Below are positions 1 through 7,225 of a stretch of DNA of 13,276 nt, piece by piece. The DNA is from an uncultured Clostridia bacterium. Lineage in GTDB: Bacteria > Bacillota > Clostridia > Oscillospirales > Ruminococcaceae. The position numbers and the translations under genes are program-made. The stretch is taken from positions 1 to 13,276 of the forward strand of contig CAMNBY010000289.1 in assembly GCA_946533615.1 (NCBI GenBank), read 5' to 3'. The notes under the pieces were generated by a model. The model saw only the letters and a list, made by a program, of their open reading frames with translations. It was not told the origin of the DNA and made no database searches. Position 1 is the first letter of the stretch, and each line of letters opens with the position of its first letter.

Positions 1-90
1 AAGAACAAGAAGAATGACCCTGACAGACTTGAAATGAACAAGTATTGCAAGTTCTGCAAGAAGCACACTCTTCACAAAGAGACTAAGTAA
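1..90 (+). CDS. rpmG: 50S ribosomal protein L33, C-terminal part
   Basis: The reading frame is open from base 1 to a TAA at 88-90 and encodes the last 29 residues of a bacterial L33. The visible part has the typical DPDRLEMNKYCKFCKKHT stretch and ends HKETK. The CxxC (CKFC) is the second half of the zinc ribbon found in zinc-binding L33 forms; the first cysteine pair would lie before the window, so the zinc-binding form cannot be confirmed. L33 is a small large-subunit protein near the E site. It lies just upstream of secE, the usual Firmicute order rpmG-secE-nusG, with 14 bases between stop and secE start. Confidence 0.93.
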   Translation, partial: KNKKNDPDRLEMNKYCKFCKKHTLHKETK

Positions 91-104
91 GTCGGGAGGT
101 TACT

Positions 105-362
105 ATGGCTAAGAAAGAGGCTGACTCCAAGGCTAACGCGAAGTCCAAGCCTGCCAAGACCGAAAAGAAAAAGGGCGGTATCAAGAAATACTTCAAAGAT
201 CTCAGAAGCGAGATGAAGAAGGTCGTATGGCCCGGAAGAAAGCAGGTAGTCAACAACACAGGCGTCGTTATGACAGTTATGTGTGTAACGGGACTTTTCC
301 TGTTTGCTATCGACACAGGTCTGGCAGCAGTTATCAAGGCGCTGCTGAGCATAGGCTCGTAA
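105..362 (+). CDS. secE: Preprotein translocase subunit SecE
   Basis: An 85-residue protein with the short single-span SecE layout. A lysine-rich cytoplasmic N-terminus (about 1-30) is followed by the amphipathic helix and conserved segment KKYFKDLRSEMKKVVWPGRK (about 27-46), where VVWP is the family signature, and one membrane span at about 52-80. SecE clamps the SecY channel in the membrane and is essential for Sec export. The ATG at 105 is preceded by GGGAGGT at 94-100. It sits between rpmG and nusG, probably in the same transcript; no promoter is visible in the 14-base gap. Confidence 0.95.
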   Translation: MAKKEADSKANAKSKPAKTEKKKGGIKKYFKDLRSEMKKVVWPGRKQVVNNTGVVMTVMCVTGLFLFAIDTGLAAVIKALLSIGS

Positions 363-408
363 AAGCAGCAGATACGGTCTGACAGCATTTTTGACGGAGG
401 TATGTACT

Positions 409-945
409 ATGGCTGAAGAAGCAAAGTGGTATGTTGTACACACATATTCCGGCTATGAGAATATGGTAAAAGAGAATATCGAAAAGGTTGTTGAGAACCG
501 TAAGCTTCAGGACCTTATCTGCGACGTGAAGATCCCTACCGAGCTTTGCGTTGAGGAAAAGGACGACAAGAAAAAGGAAGTAGAAAGAAAGCTGTTCCCC
601 AGCTACGTGCTTGTCAAGATGATAGTAACGAACGACTCGTGGTACATCGTAAGAAACACCAGAGGCGTTACGGGCTTTGTCGGACCTGCATCGAAGCCTG
701 TGCCGCTTTCCGAAAAGGAAGTTGCAGCGCTTGGCATCGAGACAGGCGAGATCAAGACCGCAGAGGTAAAGATCAACGTTGCTGTCGGCGACATGGTGAA
801 CGTTGTTTCAGGTATGTTCGAGGGATATTCGGGCGAGGTTTCCAGCATTGATGAAGAAAACGCACAGGTTGAGATCATCGTTTCCATGCTTGGCAGACCC
901 ACACCGCTGAAGATCCCCGCAAGCGACGTAAAGGCCGCGGAATAA
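409..945 (+). CDS. nusG: Transcription termination/antitermination protein NusG
   Basis: 178 residues. The N-terminal NGN domain starts at once (KWYVVHTYSGYENMVKENIE) and binds RNA polymerase. A C-terminal KOW domain (about 122-175, VGDMVNVVSGMFEGYSGEV) contacts Rho or ribosomal protein S10. NusG modulates pausing and couples transcription to translation. The start chosen is the ATG at 409, which has GGAGG at 396-400; the frame is open further upstream to a TTG at 391, but that would place the ribosome binding site inside the gene. It lies 46 bases after secE and upstream of rplK, the conserved order. Confidence 0.95.
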   Translation: MAEEAKWYVVHTYSGYENMVKENIEKVVENRKLQDLICDVKIPTELCVEEKDDKKKEVERKLFPSYVLVKMIVTNDSWYIVRNTRGVTGFVGPASKPVPLSEKEVAALGIETGEIKTAEVKINVAVGDMVNVVSGMFEGYSGEVSSIDEENAQVEIIVSMLGRPTPLKIPASDVKAAE

Positions 946-1032
946 GCGAAGTACGATTAGAAGCATTTGTTGATATACGGGTGTATGCGCTGGAAATAAT
1001 GCGCAGCATCGGTCATCATCGCTTCAAAAAGA

Positions 1033-1063
1033 GTGGGAGAGCCCCGAAGGCTCGCCTTACCAC
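1033..1063 (+). promoter_or_regulatory. L1-binding leader of the rplK-rplA mRNA
   Basis: The untranslated region before rplK folds into a two-part hairpin. GTGG (1033-1036) pairs with CCAC (1060-1063), and GAGCC (1039-1043) pairs with GGCTC (1049-1053) around a five-base loop. GTGGGAG on the left and TTACCAC on the right match the internal-loop signature of the 23S rRNA L1 stalk. L1 is known to repress the L11-L1 operon by binding such a mimic. The element ends seven bases before the rplK ribosome binding site (1071-1077), a position suited to translational autoregulation by the product of the downstream rplA. The fold is seen in the sequence; L1 binding is inferred from the family. Confidence 0.82.
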
Positions 1064-1083
1064 AAATTATGGAGGTGCGCAAG

Positions 1084-1509
1084 ATGGCACAGAAAGTAGT
1101 AGGCTATATTAAGCTTCAGATCCCCGCAGGAAAGGCAACTCCTGCACCGCCTGTTGGTCCTGCACTCGGACAGCACGGCGTAAACATCATGGCATTCACT
1201 AAGGATTTCAACGAGAGGACCAAGAACGATATCGGTCTTATCATCCCTGTTGTTATCACCGTTTATGCTGACCGTTCGTTCACATTCATCACCAAGACTC
1301 CTCCTGCCGCAGTTCTTATCAAGAAGGCCTGCAAGATCGAGTCCGGCTCCGGTACACCTAACAAGACCAAGGTGGCTACTATCACCAAGGAGCAGGTTCA
1401 GAAGATCGCAGAGCAGAAGATGCCCGACCTTAACGCTGCAAGCGTTGAGGCTGCAATGAGCATGATCGCAGGTACCTGCCGCTCTATGGGCGTTACTGTG
1501 GTAGACTAA
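1084..1509 (+). CDS. rplK: 50S ribosomal protein L11
   Basis: 141 residues, the normal L11 length. The N-terminal domain carries the proline-rich stretch [19 protein letters not shown] that lines the thiostrepton and GTPase-centre site. The C-terminal domain (about 70-141), with [12 protein letters not shown], binds 23S rRNA and ends MGVTVVD. L11 forms part of the base of the L7/L12 stalk and is needed for RelA activation in species that use it. The start is the ATG at 1084, with GGAGGTG at 1071-1077; an in-frame ATG at 1033 falls in the L1-binding leader and is rejected. rplA follows after 16 bases. Confidence 0.96.
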   Translation: MAQKVVGYIKLQIPAGKATPAPPVGPALGQHGVNIMAFTKDFNERTKNDIGLIIPVVITVYADRSFTFITKTPPAAVLIKKACKIESGSGTPNKTKVATITKEQVQKIAEQKMPDLNAASVEAAMSMIAGTCRSMGVTVVD

Positions 1510-1525
1510 AGGAGGGACACGGACT

Positions 1526-2221
1526 ATGAAACACGGAAAGAAGTATGTTGACTCCGCTAAGGCAGTTGACAGAGCTAAGTTTTATGATGCTCCCGAGGCC
1601 CTCGATATGGCCGCTAAGGGCGCTAAGGCAAAGTTTGACGAGACTATCGAGGCTCATATCCGCCTCGGCGTTGACTCCCGTCACGCTGACCAGCAGGTAA
1701 GAGGCGCTGTTGTTCTTCCCAACGGTACCGGTAAGAGCGTAAGAGTTCTCGTATTCTGCAAGGAAGACAAGTTCGAGGCTGCAAAGGCTGCAGGCGCTGA
1801 GTATGTTGGCGGCATGGACCTCGTTGAGAAGATCACCAAGGAAAACTGGATGGATTTTGACGTTGTTGTTGCATCGCCTGACATGATGGGCGTTGTAGGC
1901 CGTCTCGGTAAGATCCTCGGACCCCGCGGACTTATGCCGAACCCCAAGGCCGGTACTGTTACCCCCGACGTTGCAAAGGCTGTTACCGATGCTAAGGCCG
2001 GTAAGATCGAGTATCGTCTTGACAAGACCAACATCATCCACTGCCCTATCGGCAAGGCTTCCTTCGGCGCCGAGAAGCTTGAAGAGAACTTCAACACTCT
2101 CATGGACGCTATCGTAAAGGCTAAGCCTGCTGCTGCAAAGGGTCAGTACCTCAAGAGCGTTGTAGTTGCTTCTACAATGGGCGTTGGCATCAAGGTTAAC
2201 ACTGCAAAGTACGGTGTCTGA
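1526..2221 (+). CDS. rplA: 50S ribosomal protein L1
   Basis: 231 residues, full length for L1. Family landmarks include the lysine-rich N-terminus ([15 protein letters not shown]), [20 protein letters not shown] and [14 protein letters not shown], the conserved central segment, then the rRNA-binding C-terminal part. L1 shapes the mobile L1 stalk that releases E-site tRNA, and it typically represses its own operon by binding the leader; a matching leader lies before rplK. The ATG is preceded by GGAGG just after the rplK stop. A terminator follows directly, so rplJ and rplL are not co-transcribed here. Confidence 0.96.
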   Translation: MKHGKKYVDSAKAVDRAKFYDAPEALDMAAKGAKAKFDETIEAHIRLGVDSRHADQQVRGAVVLPNGTGKSVRVLVFCKEDKFEAAKAAGAEYVGGMDLVEKITKENWMDFDVVVASPDMMGVVGRLGKILGPRGLMPNPKAGTVTPDVAKAVTDAKAGKIEYRLDKTNIIHCPIGKASFGAEKLEENFNTLMDAIVKAKPAAAKGQYLKSVVVASTMGVGIKVNTAKYGV

Positions 2222-2240
2222 TCGCTGACAGAAATTACAC

Positions 2241-2270
2241 AGCCCCTCCGGACGGAGGGGCTTTTTGTTT
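2241..2270 (+). terminator. Rho-independent terminator of the secE-rplA cluster
   Basis: A nine-base-pair stem, AGCCCCTCC (2241-2249) with GGAGGGGCT (2254-2262), has a four-base loop and is followed by T-rich sequence. It starts 19 bases after the rplA stop. Confidence 0.93.
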
Positions 2271-2305
2271 GGCAGGAGGCTCTGCTTCCATGCTGTGCAG
2301 GCATT

Positions 2306-2340
2306 AAAAAAGCTCTCCCCGCGGGAGAGCTTTTTGTTTT
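2306..2340. terminator. Bidirectional terminator between rplA and the pilus operon
   Basis: GCTCTCCC (2312-2319) pairs with GGGAGAGC (2323-2330) around a three-base loop. It is flanked by an A-run (2306-2311) on the left and a T-run (2331-2335) on the right, so it can work on both strands. Its main job is to end the minus-strand pilus operon, whose last stop codon is at 2359. It is also a second stop for reading from rplA. Confidence 0.9.
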
Positions 2341-2358
2341 GCGTTTTGGGGTCTGAGA

Positions 2359-3681
2359 TCATTCCTCGGACTCGTTTTTCTTCTTCTTGATGTTCATTAT
2401 CACAAGGCCGCTTATGACTGCGACACCGATAACACACGGAGCTGCGATCGAAAGTATAACTCCTGTGGGTACAGTGCCTGTACGGTCATTGGTGAAAACA
2501 GCGGCCGTGTCGCTCTTCAGGTAGGTGTCGGTGTAGGTGTTCTTCTCGCCAGCGGTATCTATCGCGGCGCCGGAATCGAGCGCCGAATCTCCGGTCTGAG
2601 TATCGCCTGTGATCTCAATAGCCGGCTTGTAATCCTCGTTGTCCTCGGTTATTGTGTAGGAAGCGCCTTCGGGAACGCCTGTGAGTGTGATTTCCTGACC
2701 ATGCTGAAGGTAAAAATCACGAGTTACGGTTCCGCTTGTCGGGACAACGATCTGCTGACCTTCGGGCTTTCCTTCACCTGACAGGTCATCAACGCCATTT
2801 GCAGTGGCCATGACCGTTGCAGTGTAGACAGTAGCCGAAGTAGCCGTAGGATTAGTTACATAATCACCGTCAAGTGTAATAACTGCTCCGGGTGCATTCT
2901 CTATTGTGACAGTAAACTTGAAATACTTATCACGCGAGGCCTGATTGCCTTCTACATTCTTGGAGAATGTGATCTCATGAGATTTATACTGGTTAACATA
3001 GCCATCGGTCTTGTGAACGGTATCGGAAGTCTCTCCCGCCTTATTTCCACCGCCAAGAGTGTTTTCCTTCACAAACGCTGTATTGATCTCTCTGTCATAA
3101 AGGACATAGCTGCTTACTACAAGCTTGTGATCGTTTTGTTGATTGTCTTCTACAAGAACATCAAGCGTCCTGGCAGCGGGAGTACTTCTGAGCGAGACAC
3201 CGTTATCAAATGTAGTGTTTTCAGTAAGGATAAAGCGATAAACACCGGGCTCGGGGAATGTAACATTTCTGAAATCAACGATCAGATCTTTTCTGACATA
3301 AGCCTCTGTAACACTGCCTGCACCTGCATTACCTGTGATCCCATCATTTTCTGCACCATTGGTCTTTGTATCACCGGCAGCAAAAACAACATTAGCAACC
3401 GTGGGTGTACCTGTTGCCTTAGAGCCTGAATAAACTTCCATTTCTCCGTTACCATAAGTAGTTACTGCGGCTCCGTTGGCTACTGTGTAAGTAAATTCTG
3501 CTGCCGGGCACTCAACACCACTATCCATAACAAGATACTTGTTGAAAGTATGTGTTCCGCCTTCAACGCCCTCATAACTAAAATCGGTCGAAGTTATGGT
3601 CGATGCGCTTGCGGGGGCTGCCATCATTGCGGCCGAAAGGGCCGCTGCTGCCAATCCTGCAAAAAATCTCTTCATTTTCAT
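2359..3681 (-). CDS. Two-domain isopeptide pilin (FctA/T3 type), pilin B
   Basis: 440 residues. A signal peptide (about 1-27, ending PASAS) is followed by two immunoglobulin-like pilin domains and a cell-wall sorting signal: VPTG (404-407), hydrophobic stretch, KKKK tail. Domain 1 has a candidate isopeptide Lys48 (FNKYLVMD), E-box FPEPGVYRFILTE with Glu154 and Asn230. Domain 2 has Lys241 (FSKNVEGNQ), Glu346 (SYTITED) and Asn398 (VFTND). This matches class-B-sortase pilins of the streptococcal T3/FctA kind, whose sorting signal is QVPTG. The ATG at 3681 has GGAGGG nine bases upstream. It is last in the operon. It resembles the pilin at 5103-6371 throughout and shares its 15-base leader, so the two look like duplicates. 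Isopeptide residues are assigned by pattern; whether this is shaft or tip pilin cannot be told. Confidence 0.85.
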   Translation of the reverse strand: MKMKRFFAGLAAAALSAAMMAAPASASTITSTDFSYEGVEGGTHTFNKYLVMDSGVECPAAEFTYTVANGAAVTTYGNGEMEVYSGSKATGTPTVANVVFAAGDTKTNGAENDGITGNAGAGSVTEAYVRKDLIVDFRNVTFPEPGVYRFILTENTTFDNGVSLRSTPAARTLDVLVEDNQQNDHKLVVSSYVLYDREINTAFVKENTLGGGNKAGETSDTVHKTDGYVNQYKSHEITFSKNVEGNQASRDKYFKFTVTIENAPGAVITLDGDYVTNPTATSATVYTATVMATANGVDDLSGEGKPEGQQIVVPTSGTVTRDFYLQHGQEITLTGVPEGASYTITEDNEDYKPAIEITGDTQTGDSALDSGAAIDTAGEKNTYTDTYLKSDTAAVFTNDRTGTVPTGVILSIAAPCVIGVAVISGLVIMNIKKKKNESEE

Positions 3682-3700
3682 TGTTTCTATCCCTCCATAA

Positions 3701-4348
3701 TTATTGTTCGTTTTCGTCTTTGTTATCTCGTTTTCTGAATACGAAAAGCAGGATAAGGGTCAGGAACAGCGCCGAGACCGTTATTCCGCCGCTGCCTGTG
3801 AAGGCGTTGCCGTTGGGGTCGTCGTTGTCGCCTGTGCCGCCGCGGTCAGGCTGCGAGTTGTCCTCATCAGCGCTGTGGTGCTCTTCGTCCTCGGTGCCGT
3901 TTGAGAAGCGTATCTTATCGGGCTTTTCGTCGGTGCCCGCGACAGTCGCCGAGACAACGTAGGTCAGCTCGTCGTTTTCGCCGTTGGTGGCGAAGATGGT
4001 AACATCGTAGACGCTGGTGTCGTACTCGACTCCTTCCTCGTCGCCGATGATCTCCTTGACGGTATATTTATATGTGCCGGGCTCGGCAATGGCGATCTTG
4101 AAGGCGCCTGTTTCGCCGTGAGCCACGGTCAGGTGATCGTCCTCGGGCATGGGGACGTCTTCCTCGCCGCCGAGTATCTCTATGCGGTAGTCATGAGCCT
4201 TGTCGCCCGAGACCTCTTCGCAGGCGATGGGTATCTCGGCTGTGACCTCGGTATAGGCTGACGCCACGGGGGCTGAGCCGCAGAGCAAGGCAAGTGTACA
4301 CACGCCTGCCGCCAGAGCGGCTCTTAACTTATTCAGTTGTAAAAGCAT
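3701..4348 (-). CDS. Small single-domain pilin (FctB-like, probable base pilin)
   Basis: 215 residues. A signal peptide (about 1-31, ending VASA) is followed by one pilin domain (about 33-155). The domain has an E-box-like segment EPGTYKYTVKEI (candidate Glu99) and a candidate Asn150 (IRFSN). The strand that normally supplies the isopeptide lysine reads IPIACEEVSG, so an internal bond is doubtful. Next come an acidic, low-complexity linker (152-180), NAFTGSGG (181-188), a hydrophobic span and a RKR tail. The sorting signal thus keeps FTG but not the LP of LPxTG. Size and shape suit a basal pilin handed to the wall. The start is the ATG at 4348, with AGGAGGTG in the 16-base gap after the sortase; a longer frame to 4426 overlaps the sortase gene and is rejected. 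Confidence 0.8.
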   Translation of the reverse strand: MLLQLNKLRAALAAGVCTLALLCGSAPVASAYTEVTAEIPIACEEVSGDKAHDYRIEILGGEEDVPMPEDDHLTVAHGETGAFKIAIAEPGTYKYTVKEIIGDEEGVEYDTSVYDVTIFATNGENDELTYVVSATVAGTDEKPDKIRFSNGTEDEEHHSADEDNSQPDRGGTGDNDDPNGNAFTGSGGITVSALFLTLILLFVFRKRDNKDENEQ

Positions 4349-4364
4349 GGCACACCTCCTTGTT

Positions 4365-5099
4365 TTAGTTTGCATTCTTTTGTTTCTGCTCGTCGAGGAT
4401 ATAGCAGAAGACCACGATCCTTGCAAGGCTGTCGCCCTCGGAGCAGGTGGAGAGCGCCAGGATGCGCTTATCCTCGGGCTCCTCGCCTAAATGGGCGGCG
4501 AGATATTTTCTTGTTTCCAATGATTCAGAGGGGCTGAACACCTCGTTGTCGCGGGCGTTGACATTCAGCGCCGCGAAGACTTTCAGCGGATAGACCGCAT
4601 GGGCGTCCTTTCCGATAATAAGGGTGCCTGTGCTGTGCGCCGAAAGGTAAGAGCTGTCAAGGAACTCGTCAAGGGCGCCGAACATTTTGCCGTACTCCAT
4701 GTGATGTCCGTAGACAAGGGAATAGTCGTCGGTAAAATCGGGGGAGCAGCGGCTGTCGAGGAAGATACTTCCCGACAGGGAATACTCGCCGAAGGGATCC
4801 TTGTTGAGGTATTCGGTATTATCTCTGCCCTGCATGACAGGGTAGTCTATGTTCGTGTCGTCGATAGTCAGCCACGAGACCATGTCGTCCGTGATGGGCG
4901 AGTCGAGGGCGGCTGTGTTATCGCCGTAGGGGTCGGGCTTATATTTGAGTATGTCCTTATCCAGCGTATGGGTATAGACATAAGCCGCGTCGTAAATACA
5001 CCAGAAAACTATGCCCAGCGCGATATACAGCGCCAGCCTCAGCGCCTTGTCATAGAGGTCGTTGAGGGTTTTCAGGCAGCGTCTTGTGCCCTCTGCCAT
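4365..5099 (-). CDS. srtB: Class B sortase, pilus polymerising
   Basis: 244 residues. An N-terminal membrane anchor (about 20-42) precedes a sortase B domain. Landmarks are DYPVMQGRDNTEYL, SIFLDSR, the catalytic His132 in LVYGHHM, Cys219 in LALSTCSEG and Arg227 in ARIVVF. The order and spacing fit class B rather than class A or C; there is no lid motif of class C. A class B sortase inside a pilin operon is the arrangement of streptococcal FCT-3-type loci, where it polymerises pilins through VPTG-like signals, so this one probably acts on the IPTG and VPTG pilins beside it. The ATG at 5099 is three bases after the stop of the upstream pilin, and AGAGGA overlaps that gene's end, suggesting coupled translation. 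The symbol is the class name, not proof of orthology to iron-linked SrtB. Confidence 0.9.
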   Translation of the reverse strand: MAEGTRRCLKTLNDLYDKALRLALYIALGIVFWCIYDAAYVYTHTLDKDILKYKPDPYGDNTAALDSPITDDMVSWLTIDDTNIDYPVMQGRDNTEYLNKDPFGEYSLSGSIFLDSRCSPDFTDDYSLVYGHHMEYGKMFGALDEFLDSSYLSAHSTGTLIIGKDAHAVYPLKVFAALNVNARDNEVFSPSESLETRKYLAAHLGEEPEDKRILALSTCSEGDSLARIVVFCYILDEQKQKNAN

Positions 5100-5102
5100 G
5101 GC

Positions 5103-6371
5103 TTATTCCTCTGCTTCGCTCCTCTTCTTCTTTACAGAGAGAACGATGATGCCGCCTACTACTGCGATACCGATCACGCAGGGAGCAGCGATCGAGAGGA
5201 TAACGCCTGTGGGGATAGTACCTTCCTTATTATTGGTATAGGCAACTTCGGTATCGTCCTTGATACCTGTGGTGCTGTCTGACACAATGCCGTTGCCGGC
5301 GATGCCCGTATCGGCGGCGGCGTCGGTGTCGCCGGATACCTCAGCGCTTACGGCATATTCTGCAAAGTCCTCGGTGATAGTGTACTTAGCGCCGTCAGGC
5401 AGTCCCTTGATAACAAGGCTCTGGCCGTGCATGAGATAGAAGGTCTGAGTAACGGAGCCGCTTGCATCTGTTGTGAGGACGTCAGGGTTCTCGTCGGCTG
5501 CGATGCTCTCGTTGATCTTCGCGCTCTTGTCGAGTACATCATCTGCGCTGTCGAGGGCGACGTCAAGCTTGGTGCCGCTGCCTGCATCGGTGATCTCGAC
5601 CTCAAAGGCGAAGTACTTATCCTTTGAGCCCTGATTGCCTGTTACGGTCTTGCTCAGGGTCAGGTCATGTGTTTCATAGAGATTGTTGAAGGCGGCAGTC
5701 TTTGTTCCTGCTGCGGTCTCAATGTCGGACTCGGTGTTGCTGTCGATGACCTCGGTATAGAGAACGATATTCTCTATCTTCAGCTTCTTGTCGTCTGCGG
5801 CGGTGCCGTCGTTCTCGGAGGCATCGACAACAAAGACGTCGATCGTCCTTTCGGTGCTGTCCATAGGCAAAACGATATTGTCGGCAAGACTACAGGTCTC
5901 GGTTATCACATAGCGGTAGATACCGGGCTCGGGGAACTCAACATTAGCGAAGTCGATTTTGAAACCATCGGTAACATAGTCCTGAGAGGCGGCATCAAAG
6001 CTGTCGATCAGGCCGACGGCTGTGGCGTCGGCCTTGGTGCTGCTGCTGTCGAAGCTGATCGTTGCAGAGTCACCGGCGGTGCCGTCCATTTCGATATTAT
6101 CGAGGATACCCTCATAGACATTGAAGGTATCGGCCTCTGTTGAAGCGGCTGCCTCGCCGGCAGTGAGGGTGTAAGTCATGGTAACGGCAGGCGCGTTGGC
6201 CTCGTTGTCCATGATAAGATACTTGGTGATGGTTGCCTCGGTAACGGAATCATCTGTTGCCGGGACGTTGTAGTTTCCGCCGGGAGCCACAGTTGCGCTC
6301 ACGGGCAGAGCCATAGCAGCTGCTGCCAGTACCGAAGCTGCCATTCCTGCAAGAAGTCTTGCTTTTCTCAT
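5103..6371 (-). CDS. Two-domain isopeptide pilin (FctA/T3 type), pilin A
   Basis: 422 residues. A signal peptide (about 1-26, ending LPVSA) is followed by domain 1 with candidate Lys50 (ITKYLIMD), E-box FPEPGIYRYVITE with Glu158, and Asn229 or Asn230 (AFNNLY). Domain 2 has Lys241 (LSKTVTGNQ), Glu334 (KYTITED) and Asn380 or Asn381 (AYTNN). The C-terminus is a sorting signal: IPTG (386-389), the hydrophobic stretch GVILSIAAPCVIG and a KKKR tail. By position (directly before the sortase) and by motif it is a likely major shaft subunit, but that is inference. The ATG at 6371 has GGAGGG seven bases upstream. It follows the signal-peptidase-like gene by 37 bases in the same operon. It parallels the pilin at 2359-3681 domain for domain. 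Confidence 0.87.
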   Translation of the reverse strand: MRKARLLAGMAASVLAAAAMALPVSATVAPGGNYNVPATDDSVTEATITKYLIMDNEANAPAVTMTYTLTAGEAAASTEADTFNVYEGILDNIEMDGTAGDSATISFDSSSTKADATAVGLIDSFDAASQDYVTDGFKIDFANVEFPEPGIYRYVITETCSLADNIVLPMDSTERTIDVFVVDASENDGTAADDKKLKIENIVLYTEVIDSNTESDIETAAGTKTAAFNNLYETHDLTLSKTVTGNQGSKDKYFAFEVEITDAGSGTKLDVALDSADDVLDKSAKINESIAADENPDVLTTDASGSVTQTFYLMHGQSLVIKGLPDGAKYTITEDFAEYAVSAEVSGDTDAAADTGIAGNGIVSDSTTGIKDDTEVAYTNNKEGTIPTGVILSIAAPCVIGIAVVGGIIVLSVKKKRSEAEE

Positions 6372-6408
6372 TTTCTATCCCTCCATTATTTCTATCAGTT
6401 TAACTGTA

Positions 6409-7047
6409 TCATATTCCTCGTCTTCTCATCACGAAAACGACCTTGCCCTTGCAGTCGCTGAGCGGCACGCTGCCGAAGCTGCGGCTGTCGGACATATCCT
6501 CGCGGAAGTCGTTGAGGACGAAGACTGTATCTTCCTTTACTGTATAAGGATAAGCTATGGACGAGCCCTCGTCGGGGGTATCGTAGACCGTATCGGTAAG
6601 GGCGACATAGCCGTTCACCATGACGGTGCCCCCTGCGATCGTTACCTCGTCGCCGCCCTTTGCAATAACACGGGCGAAGCAGGTCTTTCCGCCGCGCTCA
6701 TAGGCTATCTCGCTGCCCTGCTCGAGCTCGCCGAGGCGCCAGGTGATGCACAGGTCGCCGTCCTTTATCATCGGGTAGCCGGAATTGGTATGGCAGACGA
6801 AAACACCTATAACGAAGGTACACAGCAGCCACACGGCCAGCACGGTGATCCCGAGCTTTATAGCCAGCTCTGCGGCATAGCTGCCGGCCGAGCGCTTCTT
6901 TTTCTTCTTTTGGGGCTTATCGGTTTTTTCTGCTGTTTCGGCTGTTTCGAGATCGGGGGCTGCGTTCTCGGGAGCATCGGCCGAGGACTGCACGGGCGCC
7001 GTTATTTCTTTGGCGTTCTCAGCCTCTGTCGTTTGCGTTTGTTCCAA
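6409..7047 (-). CDS. Signal peptidase I-like protein of the pilus operon, catalytic lysine absent (SipA-like)
   Basis: 212 residues. An acidic cytoplasmic N-terminus (1-45), a KKKKKR cluster and one membrane span (about 61-85) precede an S26-type extracellular domain. The serine box reads NSGYPMIKDGDL, so Ser89 is kept although the usual SM is SG. The later box, normally KRVIGLPGD, reads ARVIAKGGD, so Ala125 stands where the general-base lysine should be; GTFVLND-like and SRSFG boxes follow (FVLNDFREDMSDSRSFG). Streptococcal SipA is a precedent: a signal-peptidase fold lacking catalytic residues yet required for pilus polymerisation. The gene starts with TTG at 7047, with AAGGCGG about eight bases upstream; no suitable ATG exists before the conserved region. 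It is first in the operon, about 60 bases after the predicted transcript start. Confidence 0.82.
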   Translation of the reverse strand: MEQTQTTEAENAKEITAPVQSSADAPENAAPDLETAETAEKTDKPQKKKKKRSAGSYAAELAIKLGITVLAVWLLCTFVIGVFVCHTNSGYPMIKDGDLCITWRLGELEQGSEIAYERGGKTCFARVIAKGGDEVTIAGGTVMVNGYVALTDTVYDTPDEGSSIAYPYTVKEDTVFVLNDFREDMSDSRSFGSVPLSDCKGKVVFVMRRRGI

Positions 7048-7116
7048 ATTGATCGCCGCCTTCCGAGCACCGCCGCTTTAGGCAAGCAGAGACACTTATC
7101 CACTCTAATAATATTC

Positions 7117-7146
7117 ATTATAACATTATTTTGGAGCAAAAGTCAA
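7117..7146 (-). promoter_or_regulatory. Promoter of the pilus operon
   Basis: On the minus strand, TTGACT (7146-7141) and TATAAT (7122-7117) are separated by 18 bases, a near-consensus sigma-A promoter. Transcription would begin near 7110, leaving a leader of about 60 bases before the TTG start at 7047. No other promoter was seen in the short gaps between the five pilus genes. Confidence 0.82.
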
Positions 7147-7225
7147 TGATTAACAAACTATTTCGTATCTATGCACAAAAAACACATTCCGTGTATAAAT
7201 ATTTTGCACAAAGCCGCCTTCGGAA

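Noticed and set aside
970..1000. Possible promoter between nusG and rplK (TTGATA, then AATAAT after 19 bases)
   Set aside because: Spacing and hexamers are weak; rplK can be read from upstream. A start here cannot be ruled out but is not supported.
1493..2437. 314-residue open frame on the minus strand over rplA
   Set aside because: It lies antisense to the clear rplA gene and runs through two terminators; its composition is that of a shadow frame.
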